The translations under genes and the position numbers were made by a program. From an uncultured Pelagibacteraceae bacterium (GTDB lineage Bacteria > Pseudomonadota > Alphaproteobacteria > Pelagibacterales > Pelagibacteraceae): a DNA stretch of 62,863 nt. The stretch is from NCBI GenBank assembly GCA_902598825.1, contig CACKDD010000005.1, forward strand, positions 1 to 62,863, in the 5' to 3' direction. Shown here in pieces: positions 32,844-41,409 of the stretch. The notes under the pieces are model-generated. The model was not told the origin of the DNA. It saw only the letters and a list, made by a program, of their open reading frames with translations, and searched no databases. How positions within the stretch are numbered: position 1 is the first letter of the stretch; every line of letters starts with the position of its first letter.

Positions 32844-33536
32844 ATGGAACTTCTAGCATTTGGAGATACTGGTTGGGGTGATGAGTTATTTTATGCAACT
32901 CTGATGACTATCGCTGTGGCAATAACAGCAATGCTTATTGGTTTTCTTTTCGCTTTAATATTTACACCGCTTAAATTATCAAAAAATAAATTTTTAAATT
33001 TAATTGCAAATTCCTACACCACAGTAATAAGAGGTGTTCCAGAGTTATTAGTAATTTACCTTTTATTTTTTGGTGGAACTGGTGCTGTAATGTATGTTGC
33101 ATCAATTTTTGGCTATAATGAATACATTGAAATAAATGCATTTATTACAGGAGCATTTTCGATTGGGATCATCTCCGGTGCTTATTCAACAGAAGTTTTT
33201 AGAGGGGCAATTCAATCTATTGATAAAGGTCAGTTTGAGGCAGCTAATGTTTTAGGATTAAATAAGTTTGGTAAATTCTTTAAAATTATTTTACCTCAAA
33301 CTTTAAGATTAGCAATACCCAACTTAAGTAACGTTTGGCAAATTACTTTAAAAGATACATCATTAATTTCAGTAACTGGTTTAGTTGAAATTATGAGGCA
33401 ATCATATATTGCTGCTGGTTCCACTAGGGATCCATTGTTCTTTTATTCTTTTGCAGCAGTTTTATATTTATTTCTTACTTTTTTAAGCATGAAGTTAATT
33501 AATAAATTAGAAGTCAAATATAGTAGGGGATATTAA
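32844..33536 (+). CDS. Polar amino-acid ABC permease (HisQ/OccQ-like)
   Basis: A 230-residue inner membrane permease with about five helices and the GTEVFRGAIQSI and ANVLGLNKFGKFFKIILPQTLRLAIPNLSNVW EAA-loop regions. It is the first of two permeases of the transporter, and the stop overlaps the next start (TAATG). No ATPase gene follows, so the cognate ATP-binding subunit must be elsewhere or be shared. Confidence 0.9.
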   Translation: MELLAFGDTGWGDELFYATLMTIAVAITAMLIGFLFALIFTPLKLSKNKFLNLIANSYTTVIRGVPELLVIYLLFFGGTGAVMYVASIFGYNEYIEINAFITGAFSIGIISGAYSTEVFRGAIQSIDKGQFEAANVLGLNKFGKFFKIILPQTLRLAIPNLSNVWQITLKDTSLISVTGLVEIMRQSYIAAGSTRDPLFFYSFAAVLYLFLTFLSMKLINKLEVKYSRGY

Positions 33537-34213
33537 TGGATCTTGAATTAATGATTAATAGTTTTCCTAAATTATTAGGCGCTACTGTTATAACTTTAAA
33601 ACTTTTATCAGTATCTTTAGTTATTGGTTTATTTATAGGTTTAATATTTGCAATTTTAAGATTAAACAAAAATATTTTTATTAATAGATTTGCATACGGG
33701 TATTCATATATTTTTAGGGGGACGCCTCTTTTAGTTCAAATATTCATTATATATTTTGGCTTGGGTCAAATCGAGTATCTAAGGTCAACGGTTTTATGGG
33801 TAATTTTAAAAGAACCATATTGGTGTGCAATTATTGCCTTTGCATTAAATACTGGAGCCTATACTTCAGAGATTTTGAGATCTGCATTTCAAACAATAAA
33901 ACCAGGTTTGATTGAAGCAGGTAAAAGTTTAGGTATTTCAAATAAAATAATTTTTTATAAAATTCAAATACCAATAGCCATTAGACAATCTCTTCCAGCA
34001 TATGGTAATGAAATTATTTTGATGATGAAAGGCACTTCTCTAGCTAGCACAGTAACCTTAATGGATTTAACTGGTGTTGCTAAATATATTATTTCTACGA
34101 CTTTTAAGCCTGTGGAGGTATTTATTGTTGCAGGAGGTATATATTTATTTATGACGTTTATTATTCATAATGTGATTAAATATTTAGAAAAAAAATATAG
34201 CTTTTCTCAATGA
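33536..34213 (+). CDS. Polar amino-acid ABC permease (HisM/OccM-like)
   Basis: A 225-residue membrane protein with a RGTPLLVQIFIIYFGLG motif near residue 60 and an EAA loop GLIEAGKSLGISNKIIFYKIQIPIAIRQSLPAYGNE typical of family 3 permeases. Probable heterodimer partner of the preceding permease. Its final codons overlap the PhyH gene by 4 bases, so the dioxygenase is translationally linked to the transporter. Confidence 0.9.
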   Translation: MDLELMINSFPKLLGATVITLKLLSVSLVIGLFIGLIFAILRLNKNIFINRFAYGYSYIFRGTPLLVQIFIIYFGLGQIEYLRSTVLWVILKEPYWCAIIAFALNTGAYTSEILRSAFQTIKPGLIEAGKSLGISNKIIFYKIQIPIAIRQSLPAYGNEIILMMKGTSLASTVTLMDLTGVAKYIISTTFKPVEVFIVAGGIYLFMTFIIHNVIKYLEKKYSFSQ

Positions 34214-35037
34214 CGGGATTAACAACTGAACAATTAGATCGTTATAACAGTAAAGGATATATTTCCCCAATTAATGCATTAAGCTCCCTCGAAGCAAAAG
34301 AGGTAAGAGATGAAATTGAAAAAATTGAAAAAGATTGGCCAGGAGCCCTCGAAGGAATTAATCGAAATTATATTCACCTAATTTCACCTATATTTAACAA
34401 AGTTTGTCTTAATAAAAATATTCTTGATGCTGTAGAAAGCATAATTGGTAAAAATATTCTTATTTGTGGCACTACACTTTTCATAAAGAATCCAAATGAA
34501 AAAGGTTTTGTAAGTTTTCATCAAGATGCAAAATACATAGGATTAGAACCTCATAATTGGGTTACAGCTTGGGTTGCTATTACTGATGCAAATGAAAAAA
34601 ATGGATGCATGAGAATGTTGCCAGGCTCTCATAAAGAAAACCTAAAGACCCATGAGCAAAAGTTTGATAAAAATAATTTATTAACACGTGGACAAACTGT
34701 TAAAAATGTATCTTTAGAAAAAACAGAGTCTATAGTTCTTAAGGCAGGGCAAGTATCACTTCATCACCCAACAATTGTTCATGGATCAGGATTAAATAAT
34801 AGTAATGATAGAAGAATAGGTTTTGTTATTCAGAGTTATATAGGAACTAATGTCAATCAGGTGATAGGAAAAATGTATGTACAAAAAGCACGTGGAGAGG
34901 ATAAATTCAATTATCATCAGTACTCCAAGACACCAACAGAGTTAATGGGAAAAAATGAAGTTAGTTCTCAAAATAAAGCCAATGAAGAGTTATCTAAGAT
35001 TTTTTATAGTGGTTCAAAAAAAATTGGAAAATTTTAA
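34210..35037 (+). CDS. PhyH family 2-oxoglutarate dioxygenase
   Basis: A 275-residue phytanoyl-CoA hydroxylase-like Fe(II)/2-oxoglutarate enzyme. The iron triad is H104-x-D106 in SFHQDAKY and H191 (VHGSG), with R201 for 2-oxoglutarate. The family includes ectoine hydroxylase EctD and other amino-acid hydroxylases. Because it overlaps the amino-acid transporter and lies against an M24 hydrolase, I infer it acts on the imported solute. Substrate unknown. Confidence 0.85.
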   Translation: MTGLTTEQLDRYNSKGYISPINALSSLEAKEVRDEIEKIEKDWPGALEGINRNYIHLISPIFNKVCLNKNILDAVESIIGKNILICGTTLFIKNPNEKGFVSFHQDAKYIGLEPHNWVTAWVAITDANEKNGCMRMLPGSHKENLKTHEQKFDKNNLLTRGQTVKNVSLEKTESIVLKAGQVSLHHPTIVHGSGLNNSNDRRIGFVIQSYIGTNVNQVIGKMYVQKARGEDKFNYHQYSKTPTELMGKNEVSSQNKANEELSKIFYSGSKKIGKF

Positions 35038-36185
35038 AGAATAACAAGATCTAGTTTTTGTTTACCTAGTCTTTCATTTCCACTTTCAGTTACCAGATAA
35101 GTTTCACCTAAATTCATAGCTAATTGATTTTCTGAGTCCATTAATATCATATGCATGAAGAAAATATTACCAGGCTGAATGATATAAGGATTACCAGTAT
35201 AAAGCATTGGCCAATCCATCCAATTTGGAGAAAATGTAGATCCAAGAGAATAACCACAAGCATTCATTCTCGCTTTATTAAAACCAAGATCATCAAAGGT
35301 CTTTGCATGAATGTCAAAAACTTCTCCAATTTTATTTCCTGGTTTTAATTTACTTTCACAATTTTTTAATGCCTGAACACAAGCTTCATGCATTTCAATA
35401 TGTTTTGGATCAGTTTTTCCTAAAAGAATAGTTCTAAACATTGCAGAGTGATAATGTTTATAAGTGCCAGCCCATTCGATGCTTAATTGATCTTGAATTG
35501 ATAAATTTCTTTTTTCTGCTTGGTATCTACATAATAAAGCATTATGCCCCGAACCAATTATGTATTCATTTGCTGGGTAATCACCACCTCCTTCTAAAAC
35601 TATTTTTTGCATTTCAGCTAAAATTTTTGCCTCATTCACACCCGCCTTACTATATTTCCAAGCTTGATCTAAAGCATTGTCTGCTAACTCTGCAGCTTTC
35701 TTCACATAAACAATTTCTTCTTCAGATTTAATAACCCTATGTTTGTTAATTAATTCTGATTGATCTTCTACTTCACAATAACTTTCTAGTGACTTATTGA
35801 GTCTTAAAGCATTACGTCCAGTCATTCCATAAGCTTCATATTCAACACCCACTTTTTTTCCTTTTAATGAGAGTTCATTTAAAATTTTTTTTAGATCTTC
35901 TGTTGGGTTTGATTTATCTTTATCTACCCAAATTCTAATATCTTCAATGTTGGATGTATTTTGTGCTTGTCTTAAATCAGGAGCTCTAGTTAGCAATATT
36001 GTATTTCCATTTTTATCTAAGACTAATGTTTGAAAAAAAACGTATCCAAATGTGTCATAACCAGTTAACCAATACATAGACTCTTGTTTAAACATTAAAA
36101 GAGCATCTATATTTTGGTCTTTCATTGACTTTAATGTTGCTAGTTTTCTTTTTTTGAATTCTTGTTTACTAAAATGGAGTGCCAT
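35034..36185 (-). CDS. M24/creatinase-fold hydrolase, metal ligands lost (EutD/DoeA-like candidate)
   Basis: A 383-residue protein with a creatinase N-domain (MFKQESMYWLTGYDTFGYVFFQ) and a pita-bread C-domain. The usual M24 aspartate ligands are replaced: the position of the first reads IEWAG with E237, and the second reads SAMFRT. A GLGH-like histidine is absent (GYSLGS). This pattern fits metal-independent members such as creatinase or ectoine hydrolase. Start ATG at 36185; the frame is open 12 codons further up but starts badly. Convergent overlap of 4 bases with the PhyH gene. Confidence 0.83.
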   Translation of the reverse strand: MALHFSKQEFKKRKLATLKSMKDQNIDALLMFKQESMYWLTGYDTFGYVFFQTLVLDKNGNTILLTRAPDLRQAQNTSNIEDIRIWVDKDKSNPTEDLKKILNELSLKGKKVGVEYEAYGMTGRNALRLNKSLESYCEVEDQSELINKHRVIKSEEEIVYVKKAAELADNALDQAWKYSKAGVNEAKILAEMQKIVLEGGGDYPANEYIIGSGHNALLCRYQAEKRNLSIQDQLSIEWAGTYKHYHSAMFRTILLGKTDPKHIEMHEACVQALKNCESKLKPGNKIGEVFDIHAKTFDDLGFNKARMNACGYSLGSTFSPNWMDWPMLYTGNPYIIQPGNIFFMHMILMDSENQLAMNLGETYLVTESGNERLGKQKLDLVIL

Positions 36186-36427
36186 AATAAAAACTATAAC
36201 TTTTAAAAATATCAAGCACAAGTAACCTTAATTGCAAATAAGTCTGGAATATTGTTAAAAAAAATATAAACAAAAACATTGTGATTCATATCTTTTAGTT
36301 CAATAACTCAAGAATAATAAAATATTACTAAAACTTTAGCAAAAAATTTTAACTTTGGAAATTATCACAAAATACATATATATTTAAGATATCATAAATG
36401 TAAAAATACTATCATTAATCAATAAAA

Positions 36428-37252
36428 ATGCTTTGCGAAATCTGTAAAAATAAACTCACAAAATTTGAAAAAATAAGCAAAGTAAATTTGATGAAATGCA
36501 AGATCTGCGAACATACAATTACAGATATAAAAGTTGATAGTAAATATTATAAACAAACATATTCAGATCACTATGTGGACGAGAGAGGTAAGAATTGGAT
36601 GAATAATCCAAACATTGAATTATTTCAAAAAATTTATGATTTTATTAAAGAGAAAAATAAAGGTAGAATAATTGATTTAGGTTGTGGCGTTGGTCTCTTT
36701 TGTAAATTTTTAATAAATAAAAATAAAAATTTAGATATTACTGGGGTAGATTTAATCAAAAATAAAAAATTCAAAAATATAAAGTTTATAAATAAAGAAT
36801 TTTTTAAATATGAAACCAAAAAAAAATATAAATTTATCATTTCGATTGCAGTGATTGAGCATGTTCCAAATGTAAAAAAATATTTTGACTATCTAAAAAA
36901 AATTTCATCAAAAAATTCTTATTTTATTGTATTAACAATTAATACCAACAGTTTATTGTATCTGATTGCAAATTTTTTATTTAAGATTGGTATTAAAACA
37001 CCATTTATAAGATTATATGATACACATCATTTAAATCATTTTTCAAAAAAAAGTTTAAATAAATTCATTTATAAAAATAAATTTAAAATTGTTAGAAGAA
37101 TAGATACACCAATCAGCATGAAACAGATAGATTATCCGTATAATAATGTTTTCACAAAATATTTTTTATATACTGCATTGTATATTATATTAAAAATTGA
37201 AAAAATATTTAATATGTCATGGTTGCAAACAGTAATTTTTAAGAAAAGCTAA
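36428..37252 (+). CDS. Zinc-ribbon SAM-dependent methyltransferase
   Basis: A 274-residue protein: an N-terminal CEIC-x(n)-CKIC four-cysteine knuckle (C3, C6, C24, C27) followed by a methyltransferase domain with motif I GCGVGLFC (about 81-88) and motif IISIAVIEHVPN. Similar zinc-knuckle methyltransferases act on surface polysaccharide or nucleotide sugars. The C-terminal 60 residues are hydrophobic and basic. It opens the AT-rich accessory island. Target unknown. Confidence 0.8.
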   Translation: MLCEICKNKLTKFEKISKVNLMKCKICEHTITDIKVDSKYYKQTYSDHYVDERGKNWMNNPNIELFQKIYDFIKEKNKGRIIDLGCGVGLFCKFLINKNKNLDITGVDLIKNKKFKNIKFINKEFFKYETKKKYKFIISIAVIEHVPNVKKYFDYLKKISSKNSYFIVLTINTNSLLYLIANFLFKIGIKTPFIRLYDTHHLNHFSKKSLNKFIYKNKFKIVRRIDTPISMKQIDYPYNNVFTKYFLYTALYIILKIEKIFNMSWLQTVIFKKS

Positions 37253-38433
37253 ATAATTGAACTGAAAATAATTTCTTTGATTCTATTAATTAATCTTAAT
37301 GGAGGAAAACTACCAGTATCATACCACAAAAGAAGTTTTGGGTACCAAGAAAAACAATAAATTATTACTATAAAATTTATATATTTTTCCTTTAAGTTAA
37401 AAATTTTAAATTCATTAATATTAGGAATTAAATTAGAAATTCTAAGAAAAATTAAAAATAAATATGTCATTGTAATTAATACATTTAAATACCTACCCCA
37501 ATCTAAAGCAAATATGAATATCATTAATTGTGGTATTATAATTAAAAAAAATAAATAATTTAGATTGGGTATTTTATTGATAATAAAAAAATCTATTTTT
37601 AAAATATTAATTTTATTTAAATAAAAATAAATGGGTATGTACGAGATTACAAAAAATATTAAAAACCTTAGGTAATTAATAAATGAAGCTTTATCATGTA
37701 CATAATCAAAGTGCGCAAAATGAATATTAAAATTTTCTAATTCAGCTGATCTAGCAAGACAATTAATTGTCTCACACATTACATCTAAAGTATCTTGATC
37801 AGGAGGATTAGACCAAAGTATAAAGAATGCTAACAGACTTGGCATAAATATTAGAAAAATTTTAAATGAATCTAATAATCTCATAACTCTATATTTTGTC
37901 CAAAAAACTATAAAATAATAAGGAAAATATAGTACTGTTAGCTCCCAAGATAATACAAGAGCAGGTAAAATTATTAAACTATATGTAAGTGTAATAATTT
38001 TATTTGGAACGCCATTTTGTAAAATTAAATAAGAAAATGTTATAAAAATTAAAATTTCTTTTCTTCCTAAAGCCTCAATTTCGTATATTGGAAAAAATAA
38101 TAAAGTTGGAAGTAAAAAAATTAAAACATCTAGCTTTGTAATTAATAAGTTTTTATTATTAAAAATTTTGTATAATAAAAAAGTATATGCCGTTGAAAAA
38201 AAAATCTGAAATGTTAAAGCTAATTTTATTAAGTCAATATCTAAAAGTTGCTGAATGTTAAAAATTAAATGACCTAAAAAACCTCTTGCAATTAAACCAC
38301 CATTATAATTTACCAAGATTTCTGAAATTGAAAAATCAATCTCTTTTGTAGACTTAAAAATTAACAAAAAAATTGATAGTATAAGATAGAAAAATAAAGA
38401 AATATTGATGATGTTTTTACAACTTTTATTCAC
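37249..38433 (-). CDS. Polytopic membrane protein (glycosyltransferase/polymerase-like)
   Basis: A 394-residue protein with about ten helices, very AT-rich codons and a large loop with cysteines and acidic residues near positions 216-248 (NPPDQDTLDVMCETINCLARSAELENFNIHF). It looks like a Wzy-like polymerase or EpsG/GT-C membrane enzyme but I cannot assign a family. The start is GTG at 38433, and no alternative ATG is available near. It overlaps the end of the ybgC fragment. Confidence 0.68.
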   Translation of the reverse strand: MNKSCKNIINISLFFYLILSIFLLIFKSTKEIDFSISEILVNYNGGLIARGFLGHLIFNIQQLLDIDLIKLALTFQIFFSTAYTFLLYKIFNNKNLLITKLDVLIFLLPTLLFFPIYEIEALGRKEILIFITFSYLILQNGVPNKIITLTYSLIILPALVLSWELTVLYFPYYFIVFWTKYRVMRLLDSFKIFLIFMPSLLAFFILWSNPPDQDTLDVMCETINCLARSAELENFNIHFAHFDYVHDKASFINYLRFLIFFVISYIPIYFYLNKINILKIDFFIINKIPNLNYLFFLIIIPQLMIFIFALDWGRYLNVLITMTYLFLIFLRISNLIPNINEFKIFNLKEKYINFIVIIYCFSWYPKLLLWYDTGSFPPLRLINRIKEIIFSSII

Positions 38434-38593
38434 AAAATTTATCTTTTATTTGTTTATTACTTAATCCAATTGTTGCTAGAGCCTTTGTTCTAGTTCTTTC
38501 AAGATATTTAAGATAATTAGCATAGTATACAACTCCACCAGCATCTGTGTTTTCATAATATACTTTTAATTTATGAAAAAAATTTTCGTGCAT
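38426..38593 (-). pseudogene. Truncated ybgC copy (55 codons)
   Basis: The frame from ATG at 38593 to TAA at 38426 encodes the N-terminal half of the YbgC thioesterase, with the YYENTDAGGVVYYANYLKYLERTR hot-dog active-site region, and stops after DKFCE. The complete paralogue at 53728-54150 is about 70 percent identical over the same stretch by eye, and the first 32 bases are identical. Missing is the rest of the hot-dog fold, so it cannot be functional as such. It is probably the scar of a recombination that brought in the sugar-gene island. Confidence 0.8.
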
Positions 38594-38662
38594 ATAATAA
38601 AAAGTTAACTTATAATTATTTTATCAAAATTTAAACAATATAAAATTGCTATAATTTATTTA

Positions 38663-39580
38663 ATGAAAATTTTAATTCTTGGTAATTCAAGTATTTTTAA
38701 TAGAAAAATTTTTCCAGCACTAATCAAATTTAAAAATATTGATATAGAGCTTGCAACAAGAGGAAAAAATATAAAAAATTTAGAAATTTCAAAAATTTAT
38801 AAAAATTATAGTGAAGCTTTAGAAAAATCTAAAGCTAAGATAGTTTATATAAGCTTAATTAATTCTAAACACTATTATTGGGGCTTAAAAGCATTAAACA
38901 AGAATAAACATATTATCATAGATAAACCAATAACATTAAGTTTCAAAAATTCTTTAAACCTTTTAAATAAAGCAAAAGAAAAGCAATTATTAATTGCTGA
39001 GTCTACAGTTTTTCATTTTCACAAACAATTTGATCAAATATTATCTCTCATAAATTTAAAAAAAAAAATTTCTATAAAAACTTTTTTTCATATTCCCAGA
39101 CTTAACAAAAATAATTACAGAAATAGTATAGATTTAGGAGGTGGGTGCTTTAATGATATGTCTACATATGCAGCCTACTTAATAAATATTTTTTTTAATA
39201 AAGAAATTGATTTTAAAATTAAGAAAAAGCATTATAAAAAAGAAAATTATTCATATGGATTTAACATATTAGTACAAAGTAAAAAAATTCTATTAAGATC
39301 GTCATTTAAGTTTAATTCTAAATATAAAAATATTATAATAATTGAGGATAATAAATATGAATATATATCTGAGTATGTGTTTTCTCCTCCAATAGACAAA
39401 AGTTTAGTTTTAAAACAAATAAATAAAATAAGTAAAAAAGAGAAGTTAATCTACTATAGTAAAGAAAATGTATTTTATAAATTTTTTAAAATAATATTCA
39501 AAAAAGTTGAATTGAGTAATTTTAATAAAATTAATAATAAGTTAATGGTTACGGAAAAATTAAGAAATGAATTATCGTAA
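38663..39580 (+). CDS. Gfo/Idh/MocA family sugar oxidoreductase
   Basis: A 305-residue NAD(P)-dependent oxidoreductase with an N-terminal Rossmann start MKILILGNSSIFNRK and the IIDKP motif (the EKP catalytic lysine, about residue 94), then an alpha/beta substrate domain with the DLGGGCFNDMSTYAAYL motif. In deoxysugar pathways such enzymes reduce the 3-keto group. It ends inside the next gene (14-base overlap), so it is coupled to the aminotransferase. Confidence 0.83.
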   Translation: MKILILGNSSIFNRKIFPALIKFKNIDIELATRGKNIKNLEISKIYKNYSEALEKSKAKIVYISLINSKHYYWGLKALNKNKHIIIDKPITLSFKNSLNLLNKAKEKQLLIAESTVFHFHKQFDQILSLINLKKKISIKTFFHIPRLNKNNYRNSIDLGGGCFNDMSTYAAYLINIFFNKEIDFKIKKKHYKKENYSYGFNILVQSKKILLRSSFKFNSKYKNIIIIEDNKYEYISEYVFSPPIDKSLVLKQINKISKKEKLIYYSKENVFYKFFKIIFKKVELSNFNKINNKLMVTEKLRNELS

Positions 39581-40670
39581 TAAAATCTTTGTTTGGCAAT
39601 ATCTTGAGTCATATAAAAAAGATAAAAAAAAAATATTAAATATAGTTGATAAAGTATTTCGTTCAGGTCAATTAATCTTAGGCAATGAAGTAAAAAATTT
39701 TGAAAATAATTTTTCTAAATTTACTAATAATAAATATTCTGTAGGTGTGAATAGTGGAACTGATGCTTTACAAATAGCTTTAATGTCAATCGGTATAAAA
39801 AAAAATGATGAAGTAATAACTGTTTCAAATACAGCAGTGCCTACTGTTAGTGCAATAGTTTCTTGTGGGGCTAAACCAATTTATGTTGATATAAATGAGA
39901 ATGATTTTTTAATTGACACTTCATTAATTGAAGAAAAGATTACAAATAAAACCAAAGCTATTGTTCCAGTTAATCTTTATGGACAATCAGCAAATTATGA
40001 AATTATAAAAAAAATTGCTAAAAAATATAAAATTAAAGTAATTGAGGATTGTGCCCAATCATCAGGGGCATTTTATAAAAATCAACCAAGCGGAAGTCAT
40101 GGAGATTTATCAGCTTTTTCATTTTATCCAACAAAAAATCTAGGGGGATATGGTGATGGAGGGATGATAGTTACAAATAATAAAAAATTTTATAATAAAT
40201 GTTTAATGCTTAGAAAATATGGAATGTCAAAATTATATTATTCAAATTTTCATGGAATTAATTCTAGATTAGACGAAGTACAAGCAGCTATTCTGAATTA
40301 TAAGCTTAAAAAACTAAATTATAATATTAAAATTAGAAGAAATATTGCAAAAATATATAATGATAATTTAGATAAAACTGATTTAATTTTACCCACTGAA
40401 AATGAAGATAATTATCATTCTTATTATGTCTATGTTGTTAGACATAAAAAAAGAGATAAAATAATGAAATATTTAAGTAATAATAATATTTTTTGCAATA
40501 TTTCATATCCTTATCCAATTCATAGTATGAAAGGTTATAAAAAATTGACTAAAGATTTTAATTTAAAAGTTACAAATAAGGTTTCTAAACAAATATTTTC
40601 TTTACCTATGTATCCTGAATTATCAGATAAAAAAATAGATAAAATAATAAAAGTTCTTAAAAATTTTTGA
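39567..40670 (+). CDS. DegT/DnrJ/EryC1/StrS sugar aminotransferase
   Basis: A 367-residue PLP enzyme that aminates keto sugars. SGTDALQIAL (64-73) binds the phosphate, VIEDCAQSSGA contains the PLP aspartate, and K190 in FYPTKNLGGYGDGG is the Schiff-base lysine. This last motif is typical of 3-aminotransferases such as QdtB, FdtB and TylB. Between a Gfo/Idh reductase and a 2,3-dehydratase, it probably forms a 3-amino (or 4-amino) deoxysugar nucleotide. Confidence 0.9.
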   Translation: MNYRNKIFVWQYLESYKKDKKKILNIVDKVFRSGQLILGNEVKNFENNFSKFTNNKYSVGVNSGTDALQIALMSIGIKKNDEVITVSNTAVPTVSAIVSCGAKPIYVDINENDFLIDTSLIEEKITNKTKAIVPVNLYGQSANYEIIKKIAKKYKIKVIEDCAQSSGAFYKNQPSGSHGDLSAFSFYPTKNLGGYGDGGMIVTNNKKFYNKCLMLRKYGMSKLYYSNFHGINSRLDEVQAAILNYKLKKLNYNIKIRRNIAKIYNDNLDKTDLILPTENEDNYHSYYVYVVRHKKRDKIMKYLSNNNIFCNISYPYPIHSMKGYKKLTKDFNLKVTNKVSKQIFSLPMYPELSDKKIDKIIKVLKNF

Positions 40671-40671
40671 C

Positions 40672-41379
40672 ATGATTTATAAGAGAAATATTAAAAATTT
40701 AATCAAATTTAGAAATAGTCTGATTTTATCAAAATCTAAAGAAAAAAAGGAAATTAAATCTATTTTAAAGTGGAAAAATAATTTACAAAAAAAAGTTGAA
40801 GTAGTTTCAAAAATAATTGATTTAGATAAATGTAATGATTGGTTTTTAGATAAAAGAAAAAACTTATATCATAAAAGTGGTCAGTTTTTTAAAGTAAGAG
40901 CTGTTCAAACATCTGGTGCAAAAAATAGAGAAGTAAAATCTTGGACTCAACCAATATTAACTCAAAAACATGGTGGTGTACTAGCTTTTATATGTAGGGA
41001 AACTAAAAAATTTGGAATTGAGTTTTTAATAGATGCAAAAATAGAGCCTGGTGATGACTCGCTGTTAAAGATATCTCCTTCATTTCAAGCAACACAATCA
41101 AACATGAATCAAGCACATGGGGGCAATAAACCAAAATTTTACGACATAGTAATTAAATTAAAAAAAGCTAAGCTTGTATATTACACTATACATAATGAAG
41201 AAGGTGCTAGATTCTGGAAAAAAAGCAACTGGAATGTCATTGTCAAATTGGACAATCCTTATGATAAGAGAATTAAGGGTAAAAACTATAAATGGGTAAG
41301 CTTAAGTCAAATAAAAAAACTTTCACTTAAAAGTCGATTAGTAAACCCATTTGTAAAAACAATATTATTTATGGTTTAG
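40672..41379 (+). CDS. Single-domain NDP-hexose 2,3-dehydratase
   Basis: A 235-residue protein. Residues 55-165 match the EvaA/TylX3/SpnO core: HKSGQFFKVRAV, REVKSWTQPILTQKHGGV, FLIDAKIEPGDD, SPSFQATQSNMNQAHGG and YYTIHNEEGARFW. Known enzymes are about 450-480 residues and contain two such units from an internal duplication; here only one is present. It removes the 2-hydroxyl from NDP-4-keto-6-deoxy-glucose to give a 3,4-diketo-2,6-dideoxy sugar, feeding the neighbouring aminotransferase or reductase. It starts two bases after the aminotransferase. Confidence 0.82.
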   Translation: MIYKRNIKNLIKFRNSLILSKSKEKKEIKSILKWKNNLQKKVEVVSKIIDLDKCNDWFLDKRKNLYHKSGQFFKVRAVQTSGAKNREVKSWTQPILTQKHGGVLAFICRETKKFGIEFLIDAKIEPGDDSLLKISPSFQATQSNMNQAHGGNKPKFYDIVIKLKKAKLVYYTIHNEEGARFWKKSNWNVIVKLDNPYDKRIKGKNYKWVSLSQIKKLSLKSRLVNPFVKTILFMV

Positions 41380-41409
41380 ATATCTCTAGTATTTTTATTT
41401 AAATATTGA

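Noticed and set aside
35034..36185. DMSP lyase DddP (also M24 fold)
   Set aside because: DddP keeps metal ligands; here they are replaced, and the N-terminal motif resembles creatinase and ectoine hydrolase more.
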